A DNA stretch of 34,656 nucleotides from a virus: IMG/VR virus record IMGVR_UViG_3300010412_000046, positions 1 to 34,656 of that record. One strand, written 5' to 3'. Of this stretch, positions 6,298 through 13,023 are shown one piece after another (position 1 is the first letter of the stretch; every line of letters starts with the position of its first letter). A program made the position numbers and the translations under genes. The notes beneath the pieces were generated by a model, which ran no database searches, was not told the DNA's origin, and was given only the letters and a program-made list of their open reading frames with translations.

Positions 6298-6498
6298 TTA
6301 AGCAGCTAGCTGCTGTTGTTGAAGATATGCGTGATAGTCTACCACAATACCGTTTAAAACGTCAGCTACTTCGGTAGCTGCTTTCATAGTGTCAAAAGTC
6401 AAAGGTACAACATCCGTATCACGATATAAGATTGAGTTGTTTTTAAACACTATGTGGTTAACCAGCGAGCCGTTACGCTCAATTGCGAATTTAGTCAT
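6298..6498 (-). CDS. Small phage protein of unknown function
   Basis: 66 aa, MTKFAIERNGSLVNHIVFK.., beta-rich at the start with a helical end, AYLQQQQLAA. AAGGAG lies about 8 nt upstream of the ATG. First gene of a two-gene unit with the membrane protein, downstream of tRNA-Leu. Confidence 0.65.
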   Translation of the reverse strand: MTKFAIERNGSLVNHIVFKNNSILYRDTDVVPLTFDTMKAATEVADVLNGIVVDYHAYLQQQQLAA

Positions 6499-6540
6499 GC
6501 AATTCTCCTTGCGGTTTTCCTATACAAGGATTGTATTAAT

Positions 6541-6623
6541 TGGTACCCCCTGCCGGACTCGAACCGGCACTCCGAAGAAGCAAATTTTAAGTCTGCCGCG
6601 GCTACCTATTTCACCAAGGGGGC
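6541..6623 (-). tRNA. tRNA-Leu(TAA)
   Basis: Class II cloverleaf: acceptor GCCCCCT/AGGGGGT, anticodon arm GCAGA, loop CTTAAAA, TTTGC (anticodon TAA), variable arm with a TTCG loop, T arm GCCGG, TTCGAGT, CCGGC, encoded CCA. It would read TTA, a frequent codon in this AT-rich genome. Confidence 0.92.
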
Positions 6624-6630
6624 GTTATCA

Positions 6631-6690
6631 GTTTCTTTAAACTAACATAATGCAAAGCAGTTAGCAACCATAAAATTACTTTAAAGAAAC
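6631..6690 (-). promoter_or_regulatory. TTGCT-type promoter inside an 11-bp inverted repeat
   Basis: Minus strand TTGCTA (6667-6662), 17 bp, TAGTTT (6644-6639), reading into tRNA-Leu. The promoter is bracketed by GTTTCTTTAAA (6631-6641) and TTTAAAGAAAC (6680-6690), a perfect inverted repeat that could be an operator or a stem between tRNA-Arg and tRNA-Leu. Confidence 0.6.
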
Positions 6691-6694
6691 TAAT

Positions 6695-6771
<77 letters not shown>

Positions 6772-6780
6772 CATATTAGT

Positions 6781-6809
6781 ATCTTATACTACTTTTTACG
6801 AACAAGCAA
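6781..6809 (-). promoter_or_regulatory. TTGCT-type promoter for tRNA-Arg
   Basis: Minus strand TTGCTT (6809-6804), 17 bp, TAAGAT (6786-6781), just upstream of tRNA-Arg. Confidence 0.6.
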
Positions 6810-6817
6810 GCGTAAAG

Positions 6818-7012
6818 TTATTCTGGAATATAGTAACCGAGTCCACGTAGCCACATATTAAAATGGTATTCAATATCGGAACGGGCTAGTCCGCGAGATA
6901 AAGTAACATCTTCTGGAAGAGTAAAAGTATGAGTTACTTCAGGCTCGATAAGCGTTACGTCTTTTTCGTTTTGTTCATAGCTAGGATTGTAAGAGAAAGT
7001 AATTTGTGCCAT
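6818..7012 (-). CDS. Small phage protein of unknown function
   Basis: 64 aa, beta-rich (MAQITFSYNPSYEQNEKDVT..), with a C-terminal helix ending LRGLGYYIPE. No motif recognised. Single-gene unit with its own promoter at 7040-7068. Confidence 0.65.
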   Translation of the reverse strand: MAQITFSYNPSYEQNEKDVTLIEPEVTHTFTLPEDVTLSRGLARSDIEYHFNMWLRGLGYYIPE

Positions 7013-7039
7013 TTTGTTTTTCCTATTTTGTATATAAAC

Positions 7040-7068
7040 AATATAACAGCTAGTTCACTAAAAAGCAA
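7040..7068 (-). promoter_or_regulatory. TTGCT-type promoter
   Basis: Minus strand TTGCTT (7068-7063), 17 bp, TATATT (7045-7040), about 28 bp before ATG 7012. Confidence 0.7.
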
Positions 7069-7108
7069 GAGCGAAACCAATTTCTTAGCCCCGCTCTTAC
7101 CTATTAAA

Positions 7109-7246
7109 TTACGCTTTAAATCCACGTAGTTGCAACTCTTTTTGTCTGCGTTCTAAATCAGCTAAACTAACCGATTGCGATAGATATTCTTCAATTCGCT
7201 CTGCTTCTGTCTTAAACAGACCGCTAAATAGTCGTTTAAGCATCAT
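7109..7246 (-). CDS. DUF3563-like small protein
   Basis: 45 aa, start MMLKRLFSGLFKTEAERIEE. The segment EEYLSQSVSLADLERR matches the conserved core of DUF3563 proteins (EAYLxxSxDLxDLExR), small proteins of unknown role common in Proteobacteria. ATG 7246 overlaps the TGA of the preceding gene as ATGA. Confidence 0.7.
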   Translation of the reverse strand: MMLKRLFSGLFKTEAERIEEYLSQSVSLADLERRQKELQLRGFKA

Positions 7247-7407
7247 TTTGAACTACTCATAAAGTACTGTTCTTGCTGTCTCATTGCTTCGTTAAAAGCA
7301 GCATCAACATCAGAAGGTCTGTACTCGATTCTACAATAGTCCATGATTCGGTGCTCAATAGAACGTTTATGTAAGTTCCAACTCAGTTTCTTTAGTATAT
7401 ATGTCAC
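7243..7407 (-). CDS. Small phage protein, GTG start
   Basis: 54 aa, basic N-terminus MTYILKKLSWNLHKRS and helical C-terminus AAFNEAMRQQEQYF. GGGAG lies 8 nt before the GTG. It is coupled to the DUF3563-like gene. Part of its ribosome site lies in the hairpin at 7417-7436. Function unknown. Confidence 0.6.
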   Translation of the reverse strand: MTYILKKLSWNLHKRSIEHRIMDYCRIEYRPSDVDAAFNEAMRQQEQYFMSSSK

Positions 7408-7416
7408 AGTGTATCT

Positions 7417-7436
7417 CCCATTGATAATCCAATGGG
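7417..7436 (-). promoter_or_regulatory. Hairpin overlapping a ribosome-binding site
   Basis: Perfect 7-bp stem, CCCATTG/CAATGGG, between hsp20 and the 7243-7407 gene. On the minus strand its 3' arm ends in GGG of the GGGAG Shine-Dalgarno (7419-7415), so folding could limit initiation on the GTG. No U-run follows, so it is not a simple terminator. Confidence 0.45.
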
Positions 7437-7445
7437 ACTCTAGCC

Positions 7446-7877
7446 TTATTGACCAGTACGGCGATTATCAGATTTAATTTTGATACGTACAGGTGCTTTT
7501 TCTTCTGGTAGTTTGACCTCTAGACTAATGCTCAAAATACCGTTGTCAAGACTAGCTCCAGCAACTTCAGTATACTCACTTAACCTAAAGCTTTTAACAA
7601 ATTTGCGAGTTGAAATACCTCGATGCACGTATTGAGTTTCGGGTCTACGCATTGGACGCTCGCCAGAAACTGTAAGCACATTATCTTTAAGGTCAATAGA
7701 TAAATCGTCTTGAACAAAACCAGCAATAGCTAGCTCAATTTCATACAACTTATCATCAATCTTTACCACGTTATGTGGTGGATAAGTGTCTTTGGCGTGG
7801 TTAGATACTTGTTCTAACTGACTCAAGATATGGTCAAAACCAATAAAAGCTGTTTTAGGTAGGAATGTACCTGTCAT
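7446..7877 (-). CDS. hsp20: Small heat shock protein, Hsp20/IbpA family
   Basis: 143 aa. Hsp20 proteins are ATP-independent holdases that form oligomers and prevent aggregation. The alpha-crystallin domain spans about residues 35-130: KIDDKLYEIELAIAGFVQDDLSIDL, then LTVSGER, then RGISTRKFVKSFRL, ASLDNGILSISL. The C-terminal APVRIKIK resembles the I-x-I anchor. Length is as in bacterial IbpA. Several marine phages carry Hsp20, probably as capsid-assembly helpers. AAGGAG precedes the ATG, and the promoter at 7939-7967 is a full consensus. Confidence 0.92.
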   Translation of the reverse strand: MTGTFLPKTAFIGFDHILSQLEQVSNHAKDTYPPHNVVKIDDKLYEIELAIAGFVQDDLSIDLKDNVLTVSGERPMRRPETQYVHRGISTRKFVKSFRLSEYTEVAGASLDNGILSISLEVKLPEEKAPVRIKIKSDNRRTGQ

Positions 7878-7938
7878 GTTTATCTCCTTTAAAAAGCAAG
7901 AAAAATTTGTAGACCGTAATTACGCATCTACTCTGGGT

Positions 7939-7967
7939 ATTATATATTGTTCACCACCTGTTGTCAA
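7939..7967 (-). promoter_or_regulatory. Perfect consensus sigma70 promoter for hsp20
   Basis: Minus strand TTGACA (7967-7962), 17 bp, TATAAT (7944-7939): six of six matches at both boxes, the strongest promoter in the window. The roughly 55-nt leader contains GTAGA/TCTAC with an inner CGTAATTACG. Confidence 0.85.
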
Positions 7968-7975
7968 GTGTAATT

Positions 7976-8224
7976 TTATTCATCTTCGTCATCTTCATCT
8001 TGCATGGCAGAATCCATATAGTCACTGAAGTCAATATAGAATCTAAAATCAGCTAAGATGAATGATAGTATCATTGTTAGAGCTGAGTACTCTGCCTGAA
8101 AATAATAAGTAATAAGCCAACTATATAACAAAAATCTTAGTTGAACAATACCATACGTAAATAATAACGAATTTGGTACTGAGTATTTAAGGCCGCCTGT
8201 AAAATAAATGATTACCGATTTCAA
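7976..8224 (-). CDS. Small membrane-associated protein with acidic tail
   Basis: 82 aa. Hydrophobic stretches at about 14-40 and 47-60 suggest one or two membrane helices. The last residues, MQDEDDEDE, are strongly acidic. It starts inside the end of the SleB-like gene (38-bp overlap, different frame). Its neighbour suggests a possible lysis role, but nothing in the sequence proves it. Confidence 0.55.
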   Translation of the reverse strand: MKSVIIYFTGGLKYSVPNSLLFTYGIVQLRFLLYSWLITYYFQAEYSALTMILSFILADFRFYIDFSDYMDSAMQDEDDEDE

Positions 8225-8684
8225 TAGTTAGCTCCGAACGCTTGGCCCATCTAGGCTGTACGTAGTTTGCGTGAAAAAATAAAGCACCGTTGGTGATGTC
8301 TGGTGATTTATATAAAAGCAAGAAGCTTGCTATAAGCTTAGCTTTATTAGCTTGTAGGTTATTCGGTAAAACGTCAGTTTTACCATCGCAGTACCAACTA
8401 AACTGACAACCATGTCTAGTTTGCTGTACTACTCCACATATAGACGTAGGAAATCTGCTATCCTTACTTCTATTTAATACGACGTGACCAACTGCAAGCT
8501 GACCAATAATAGGTTCCCCTTTAGCTTCAAAATAAATTGCTTGTGCTAAACAATAAGCTTCTGAGGAATCTGTATACATCTGTTTAGGAATATACGCCTG
8601 GGAAGGGGTGGCGGATAATGTCAGACTCAATACAGTCGTCGCCAAACTGTATTTCAATAATTGATAAAATTTCTTTAGTTTCAT
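8187..8684 (-). CDS. SleB-type cell wall hydrolase, secreted
   Basis: 165 aa. The N-terminal signal peptide has a basic head (MKLKKFYQLLKY), a hydrophobic core and an SQA-like cleavage site near residue 30. The Hydrolase_2/SleB domain follows: AYCLAQAIYFEAKGEP, GQLAVGHVVLNRSK, FPTSICGVVQQ, CQFSWYCDGK, GALFFHANYVQPRW. E53 is the expected catalytic acid. Such enzymes cleave peptidoglycan glycan strands; here this suggests an exported endolysin or entry enzyme. The start overlaps the upstream gene by 101 bp, but the signal peptide supports it. Confidence 0.88.
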   Translation of the reverse strand: MKLKKFYQLLKYSLATTVLSLTLSATPSQAYIPKQMYTDSSEAYCLAQAIYFEAKGEPIIGQLAVGHVVLNRSKDSRFPTSICGVVQQTRHGCQFSWYCDGKTDVLPNNLQANKAKLIASFLLLYKSPDITNGALFFHANYVQPRWAKRSELTIEIGNHLFYRRP

Positions 8685-9378
8685 TGGATAATCTATGCCA
8701 TTTCTCTAAAGGAATTATAAATACATCATTCTTATAAAGAGTTTTTTTAGCAATATTATTATCAACTTCATCAGAATAATGTACTGTAGCAGTACCTTCG
8801 CGAACAAACCATACTTCAGCCCTGTGATGGTGCATTTGCCAAGAAAGAGATTCTTTTGGATTTACTACTAATTCCTTGATTTTAGTTGTGTTGGGTGAAT
8901 ACTTATGAAGAACTTTCCACATACCCCAATCACGAATAGTAGAGTCAATCTTCCAACTGTCGAGCAGCGTGGAGGAAGAATTCATCTTGTTGCTACCCCC
9001 TAAAGTATCATCTAAAGCAATATCATTGCTCAAACAATAGTCTAGTTCAGGATAACATGCATTGGAACGGTCTCCACCGTTACCAAAAGTAAGTTTATAA
9101 CTAGGATAGCTTTTTTTACAGTATGCTAATAGGTCGCGTGCTGTACCATCTGTGTCATCAAAACTTAAAACTGAATCTATATATTTAATAGATTCAAGTA
9201 CTGTCTTACGAGCGTAGTAAGACATAAAAGGCTTGCCTTTTTTACGAGCAAGCCAATCATCGGAATTTAACCCGACTATCACTGTATCGTATTTATTCTT
9301 TGCTTCACGAAACATAGCAATATGACCTTCGTGTACGGGGTCAAAACCGCCAGATAGAATTACTATGTTAGGCGACAT
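8584..9378 (-). CDS. Nucleotidyltransferase fused to ManC-type cupin
   Basis: 264 aa in two domains. Residues 4-130 are a cytidylyltransferase-like Rossmann fold with LSGGFDPVHEGH (the HxGH nucleotide site) and VIVGLNSDDWLARKKG, as in TagD and RfaE/HldE. Residues about 165-255 form a cupin resembling the C-terminal mannose-6-phosphate isomerase part of ManC: VNPKESLSWQMHHHRAEVWFVREG, then PLEKWHRLSN and IEIQFG. The cupin histidines suggest a metal site. It probably makes or isomerises an activated sugar for a surface glycan; the substrate is unknown. It overlaps the SWIM-like gene by 11 bp. Confidence 0.8.
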   Translation of the reverse strand: MSPNIVILSGGFDPVHEGHIAMFREAKNKYDTVIVGLNSDDWLARKKGKPFMSYYARKTVLESIKYIDSVLSFDDTDGTARDLLAYCKKSYPSYKLTFGNGGDRSNACYPELDYCLSNDIALDDTLGGSNKMNSSSTLLDSWKIDSTIRDWGMWKVLHKYSPNTTKIKELVVNPKESLSWQMHHHRAEVWFVREGTATVHYSDEVDNNIAKKTLYKNDVFIIPLEKWHRLSNETKEILSIIEIQFGDDCIESDIIRHPFPGVYS

Positions 9379-9601
9379 TTAATGTTCCGATATGCTCAGC
9401 TTCATCATTATAAACGAAACCTGCGACTTCTCCGGCTTTTTGCCAGGCAGTTAGAATTTTAGTATGTTTGCACCCACGGCGACCAGCGGGGCAAGTGCAC
9501 CCTCGTTTAGTAAATTTATATACGGCTGTAGAGTCATCTGAGTCCTCAAACTTAGCAAGCTCATAAAAATGAATTCCTTTTCTTAGGAGATATTGTGCCA
9601 T
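9368..9601 (-). CDS. Small SWIM-like zinc-finger protein
   Basis: 77 aa. CTCPAGRRGCKH near residues 35-46 follows the CxC..CxH pattern of SWIM zinc fingers, usually nucleic-acid or protein binding. The whole protein is little more than this domain. First gene behind the promoter at 9626-9654. Confidence 0.65.
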   Translation of the reverse strand: MAQYLLRKGIHFYELAKFEDSDDSTAVYKFTKRGCTCPAGRRGCKHTKILTAWQKAGEVAGFVYNDEAEHIGTLNVA

Positions 9602-9625
9602 GTCTATATCCTGATATTATAGTTA

Positions 9626-9654
9626 ATAATAACAAAAGTATTAGTAGTTAGCAA
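9626..9654 (-). promoter_or_regulatory. TTGCT-type promoter
   Basis: Minus strand TTGCTA (9654-9649), 17 bp, TATTAT (9631-9626). It drives the SWIM-like, nucleotidyltransferase-cupin and SleB genes. Confidence 0.7.
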
Positions 9655-9678
9655 GAAGTTTATCAATGTCGCTACTAT

Positions 9679-10194
9679 TTAGTAACTTGAAAATCTCTTA
9701 TTCAGGACTCGTACATAATTATTATATTCTTCAGCAAGCGGTTTTTGCTCTGGTAGTAAAGGATTTACAAACCTATCACGAAGCATCTTGTAGTACGATT
9801 TAAATACCGGGCCATGAGGTTTACATCTGGTACCTAGCACTTTGTATGAATGATACTGTATAGCATGAGCTACTTCGTGAGCTATCAAAGCTCTGAGTTT
9901 AAGATAAGGGTCAGTAGCATAAAAACCGCCAATATCTTTATCATTATGATACGATGGGTATTCATTAAACAAATAAACTTCACTCTTATTATCAGGAAAA
10001 GACCAGTACATTGCCATATTAATGCCAGGCCCGTTTTTATACATGCCTCCGCGAGAGCTTCTGCGTGAAGGCTTCCAATCTAACTCTACAGTTAAAGTGA
10101 AGTCAGAAAATAAATGCTTACGTACCCAGGCTCGCAACTCGTCAGAGAAACTTAGGGCATATGCATTAGCTGTTACCTGTGTCTTGGTTAGCAT
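9679..10194 (-). CDS. SprT-like zinc metalloprotease
   Basis: 171 aa. ALIAHEVAHAIQYH holds the HExxH zinc site (His and Glu near residues 105-109), and PHGPVFKSYYKMLRD is the usual SprT third-ligand region (HGxxF). Length fits bacterial SprT. SprT/Spartan relatives act on DNA-bound or regulatory proteins; several phages carry them with unknown targets. The start overlaps the TAA of the 10188-10472 gene (ATGCTAA). Confidence 0.8.
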   Translation of the reverse strand: MLTKTQVTANAYALSFSDELRAWVRKHLFSDFTLTVELDWKPSRRSSRGGMYKNGPGINMAMYWSFPDNKSEVYLFNEYPSYHNDKDIGGFYATDPYLKLRALIAHEVAHAIQYHSYKVLGTRCKPHGPVFKSYYKMLRDRFVNPLLPEQKPLAEEYNNYVRVLNKRFSSY

Positions 10195-10472
10195 CGACGT
10201 TTTCCAGTTGCTGGGTCAGAGGCTTCTTGCTCTGACAAAACTACGTAATTTCCTTTGTTATAAGCAAGCCCAACAATATGTTTGCCAGAACCGGTATACT
10301 GGTTTGCTGCTTTTTTAAAACCATTACCAACTGAATTTGATGTAGGAACTGCTTTACTTACTGAGTAGTCAGGGATAGAATAAATTCCTTTAGGCTTCTT
10401 AGGCTTAGAAGTACTTACACCCATTTTTGCTAGCCACTTATTATGCTGCTCTAGTGCTTGCTTACGATTCAT
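10188..10472 (-). CDS. Basic phage protein of unknown function
   Basis: 94 aa, basic. MNRKQALEQHNKWLAKMGV is helical, then a Pro/Lys/Ser-rich linker, then VGLAYNKGNYVVLSEQEA and a conserved-looking DPATGKRR end. Proteins of this shape occur in many phages without known role. GGAG lies before the ATG; the promoter is at 10495-10523. Confidence 0.65.
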   Translation of the reverse strand: MNRKQALEQHNKWLAKMGVSTSKPKKPKGIYSIPDYSVSKAVPTSNSVGNGFKKAANQYTGSGKHIVGLAYNKGNYVVLSEQEASDPATGKRRC

Positions 10473-10494
10473 ACTTATCTCCGTTATTTAATAT

Positions 10495-10523
10495 AAAATA
10501 ACAGAAGTGTAACCTCAGAGCAA
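10495..10523 (-). promoter_or_regulatory. TTGCT-type promoter
   Basis: Minus strand TTGCTC (10523-10518), 17 bp, TATTTT (10500-10495), overlapping the end of the upstream gene and serving the 10188-10472 / sprT unit. Confidence 0.6.
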
Positions 10524-10736
10524 GTAGGCAGTTATATCTTTAGCAAGCTGAATAGATGATGGACTAACATTGCTTCGTAGCTCTAGTAACCCAATTACAA
10601 AGTTAGAGCCAGTATACGACTGATTGCAGTCTACACATAACATCTCATCTTTAGGGACAACTTTACTTTTATGAAACCATATTTCAGTTTCATAATTGCA
10701 TCGTGGGCAGCAGCTTATCGCTCGCTGAACACTCAT
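10515..10736 (-). CDS. Zinc-ribbon protein
   Basis: 73 aa. CPRC near residue 10 and CVDC near 34 form a treble-clef or ribbon zinc site. The C-terminal half is helical. ATG 10736 overlaps the previous TGA as ATGA. Function unknown. Confidence 0.65.
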   Translation of the reverse strand: MSVQRAISCCPRCNYETEIWFHKSKVVPKDEMLCVDCNQSYTGSNFVIGLLELRSNVSPSSIQLAKDITAYLL

Positions 10737-10987
10737 GTATCTTTACGGTACTGTCGAGTTTTAGCAGCTACTTTACTAGGTTGTTTAACAAACTGTTTAC
10801 CTTGTTTAGTACCCTCACGTTTAGCTCTATTAGTGGCTGCTTTCTCCTCAGGAGATAGGTTCTCCCAAGCTTGCTTTGGTAAGTATCTTCCTCGTTCAGC
10901 ACGAGGCTTGTCTTGCTCTTTTTCGCTTGAGTACTGCCAATCCTGCTTTGTCCATTTAACGAGACTTTGTTGTGGTTTTTTTAACAT
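10733..10987 (-). CDS. Basic protein resembling DUF5872
   Basis: 84 aa and very basic. RGRYLPKQAWENLSPEEKAATNRAKREGTKQGKQFVKQP matches the pattern of small DUF5872-like proteins common in aquatic phages (RYLPxxAxxxLSxxExxATxxxKRxxxKxGKQ). Probably nucleic-acid binding from its charge; the role is unknown. It overlaps the next gene's end by 32 bp in another frame. Confidence 0.65.
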   Translation of the reverse strand: MLKKPQQSLVKWTKQDWQYSSEKEQDKPRAERGRYLPKQAWENLSPEEKAATNRAKREGTKQGKQFVKQPSKVAAKTRQYRKDT

Positions 10988-11102
10988 TGATTTTCTTCTT
11001 TGTAACTACTAGTTTACCTGCTTTTTCAGTAACTAGCATACCAGCTGCCTCAGTTTGTTGTTTAAGTGAGGTATACTTTTCTGCAGTAGATAGTTTTTTC
11101 AT
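10956..11102 (-). CDS. Short basic protein
   Basis: 48 aa, MKKLSTAEKYTSLKQQTEAAG then VTEKAGKLVVTKKK, and a Lys/Thr-rich end. ATG overlaps the preceding TGA as ATGA, and its 3' end overlaps the DUF5872-like gene. The coupling on both sides supports it. Function unknown. Confidence 0.55.
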   Translation of the reverse strand: MKKLSTAEKYTSLKQQTEAAGMLVTEKAGKLVVTKKKINVKKTTTKSR

Positions 11103-11275
11103 TTTTTATAACCACCCCCAGCTTTTTTATACTCTGTGGCTAGAAATTGGCTTTTTCTAGCACTCCACTGACCTGGAGCACCGCCCTTACTTCCTGCTTT
11201 GATTTTTTCAAATAGTTGTTTTCTCAAAGTAGGCTTAGTGTAAACACCTGCTTCATTAACTCTAGAGTTTTTCAT
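11099..11275 (-). CDS. Short basic protein with KGGxPGQWSARK motif
   Basis: 58 aa. LRKQLFEKIKAGSKGGAPGQ followed by WSARKSQFLATEYKKAGGGY matches a recurrent small-protein pattern of phages and bacteria (KGGxPGQWSARKxQLLxxEYxxxGGGY). Its role is unknown. ATG overlaps the TGA of the 11272-11493 gene, and its TGA overlaps the next ATG: a tight chain of tiny genes. Confidence 0.6.
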   Translation of the reverse strand: MKNSRVNEAGVYTKPTLRKQLFEKIKAGSKGGAPGQWSARKSQFLATEYKKAGGGYKK

Positions 11276-11493
11276 TTTTTAGCTGCACGGGCCTTCATCA
11301 TGGCAGCCGCTGCTACTTTTTGGCCTATCTCTTTACTTCCGTATTCTTTTGCAGCAGCTTCAGCAACTTTGCCAAAGTTTTTGCCTTTTTTGCCGATATC
11401 TTCTCCAGCTACTGCTTGTTTAGCTAGAGCACTACGTTGTTTTTTGGTTAAACTCTTCATTCCAGCGTGTTTAACTTTTGGTTCTTTTGCCAT
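11272..11493 (-). CDS. Small Lys/Ala-rich basic protein
   Basis: 73 aa, about one quarter Lys and one quarter Ala. GEDIGKKGKNFGKVAEAAAKEYGS resembles small phage proteins of unknown role. AAAGGAG lies about 9 nt before the ATG, directly after the U-run of the hairpin at 11514-11541. First gene of the small-protein operon. Confidence 0.65.
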   Translation of the reverse strand: MAKEPKVKHAGMKSLTKKQRSALAKQAVAGEDIGKKGKNFGKVAEAAAKEYGSKEIGQKVAAAAMMKARAAKK

Positions 11494-11506
11494 TGTAGTC
11501 TCCTTT

Positions 11507-11541
11507 AAAAAAATTAGGGGTGTAATTGCTTACACCCCTAA
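11507..11541 (-). terminator. 12-bp hairpin with U-run, also a 5' leader hairpin
   Basis: Minus strand TTAGGGGTGTAA, GCAA tetraloop, TTACACCCCTAA, then seven Ts: a textbook intrinsic terminator after uvdE. It lies downstream of a promoter whose -10 box touches its arm, so the same hairpin would form the 5' end of the next mRNA. Confidence 0.85.
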
Positions 11542-11568
11542 GTATACATTACTGAATTTATTTGTCCA
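11541..11568 (-). promoter_or_regulatory. Promoter abutting the terminator
   Basis: Minus strand TGGACA (11568-11563), 16 bp, TATACT (11546-11541). The expected start lies in the GGGG of the hairpin, so the transcript would begin with the stem. Confidence 0.55.
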
Positions 11569-11570
11569 TT

Positions 11571-12650
11571 TTATTTTTGCATAGGCTGTGCCGTGATTAA
11601 TTCACCAGCAAAATACTCTTCTTGTTTGATAAAATTATAAAAATGTTGCACAGCAACCTCTTTGTTCTTTGCCTCGATGTCAAAGTCTGCATACTCTAGC
11701 ATAGGTACGTGATTAGCCATTAGCTCTTCGTCCCAGAACACTTCGCAATGTGCATTTGGTTTCATCCAATAGTCTGCATTATCAGGATGAAAAGACTGTG
11801 ACACGTGAAACAAAGGTCTAATATTTTTCCAGCTCTTTACAGCTTCTTTAAAAAAGTCACTAGTATGAGTAATGTGCTGCACGTCACGTACTTTACGATT
11901 TACAGTTTTACCATTTTGTGTAACTCGCTCTGTATCTGTCATACGATGACAAGCGTAGTGATGAGTATCAAGAGTACAACGCGTAGGAATACGTTGCGCT
12001 AGTTCAATAACATGCTCAATATCATAGCCATTAGGCTTATCTTCATTTTCTACAGCTAAACACTGTTGAGCATAATCAGATAGATAATGAAAGTTGGTAG
12101 CGAAACGACTAATTCCGTCTTCTCGTTTTCCTCCGTAAAGTCCTTGCAAATGAATATTCATTACAAAATCGCGTGCAGGCAGCTTCATCAGCTGACCGTA
12201 CAAAGCATGATATTCTAAATCTTCAATAGACTTTTGTACTACTTCGGCGTTATTAGAGCCTAGCACAGTAAATTGGCCAGGATGCACACTTAAGCGTACT
12301 TCATGTTGTTTAGCTTGTTCACCTGCACGCTCAAGAATATTAGATAGGGTATCCCAGATTTCTGCGTACCAATCACGAGTGAAATCTAGCGTATAGCAAG
12401 GAAATAGCTCTGAAGAAATGCGAAAACTACGTAAATTCCTAGGTTGAGTAGGAAAATACGTAGTTAGAATGTCTAGCAGTTTGCGACAGTTTTCAATCGC
12501 CTTAGCTTGAACTTTTGCTTTTCCGCCGTCTTTAAGAGCGTACGTCTTGGTGGTAGTTCCAAGGTTGTAACGTTTCGCTAGCTTACTTTCGTGAAACTGG
12601 CAGCACTGGCTAATGCGCCAATCAGTCTGTGTTTTATTAAAATATCCCAT
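11571..12650 (-). CDS. uvdE: UV damage endonuclease
   Basis: 359 aa from ATG 12650. UvdE is a TIM-barrel, metal-dependent nuclease that nicks 5' of UV photoproducts and starts excision repair independent of UvrABC. Seen: NCRKLLDILTTYF, then FRISSELFPC, SVHPGQFTVLGSNN, MNIHLQGLYGGKREDGISRF, LAVENEDK, CTLDTHHY and the C-terminal HVSQS, the usual metal-ligand motifs. The start at 12650 has GGAG 7 nt upstream; an 18-residue extension to 12704 would run through the promoter. A terminator follows. Phage use is probably repair of its own sunlight-damaged DNA. Confidence 0.93.
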   Translation of the reverse strand: MGYFNKTQTDWRISQCCQFHESKLAKRYNLGTTTKTYALKDGGKAKVQAKAIENCRKLLDILTTYFPTQPRNLRSFRISSELFPCYTLDFTRDWYAEIWDTLSNILERAGEQAKQHEVRLSVHPGQFTVLGSNNAEVVQKSIEDLEYHALYGQLMKLPARDFVMNIHLQGLYGGKREDGISRFATNFHYLSDYAQQCLAVENEDKPNGYDIEHVIELAQRIPTRCTLDTHHYACHRMTDTERVTQNGKTVNRKVRDVQHITHTSDFFKEAVKSWKNIRPLFHVSQSFHPDNADYWMKPNAHCEVFWDEELMANHVPMLEYADFDIEAKNKEVAVQHFYNFIKQEEYFAGELITAQPMQK

Positions 12651-12672
12651 ATAAACTCCATTGCTTTTACAT

Positions 12673-12701
12673 AGAATATAATAACTCAAACTATCAGTCA
12701 A
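12673..12701 (-). promoter_or_regulatory. Promoter for uvdE
   Basis: Minus strand TTGACT (12701-12696), 17 bp, TATTCT (12678-12673); an alternative -10 TATATT has a 15-bp spacer. It supports the downstream start at 12650. Confidence 0.6.
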
Positions 12702-12714
12702 CACAAAAGTAACT

Positions 12715-13020
12715 TTATCTACTCATATATGCAGTAGCTCCGAAATAAAAACCTATGATAGAGGCGCAGGCTAAATAATACATACCTATTAGGTTGTCTA
12801 AAGCTGCAACTCTAGCATCACTTATAAATGGGGAGAATAGTAAAGCTGTTACTATAATCATACTTATAAGAGCTACCCAACTAATTAGTTTTTGAGCTTG
12901 AGCTTTTTCTTCTCTCAACTCAAGTTCTAGTAATTCAGTAGATTTTTGTAGCTCGTCGTTACTCACTTCACCATCTTCGTTTAAATCATACTCCGAGTTA
13001 CCTCGTAGTTGCTTTATCAT
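12715..13020 (-). CDS. Membrane protein with EF-hand-like loop, holin candidate
   Basis: 101 aa. DLNEDGEVSNDEL near residue 12 fits a calcium-binding EF-hand loop (D-x-N-x-D-G..E). A charged helix (residues 24-42) precedes two membrane helices, about 45-65 and 78-96. Small two-helix proteins beside spanin genes are often holins; this one follows the spanin pair by one gene. Role inferred from position and topology only. Confidence 0.6.
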   Translation of the reverse strand: MIKQLRGNSEYDLNEDGEVSNDELQKSTELLELELREEKAQAQKLISWVALISMIIVTALLFSPFISDARVAALDNLIGMYYLACASIIGFYFGATAYMSR

Positions 13021-13023
13021 TTA

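Noticed and set aside
10022-11584. Several plus-strand ORFs of 84-122 codons
   Set aside because: Shadows of the Lys-rich minus-strand small genes; their Phe/Leu-rich products reflect antisense of AAA/CTT codons.
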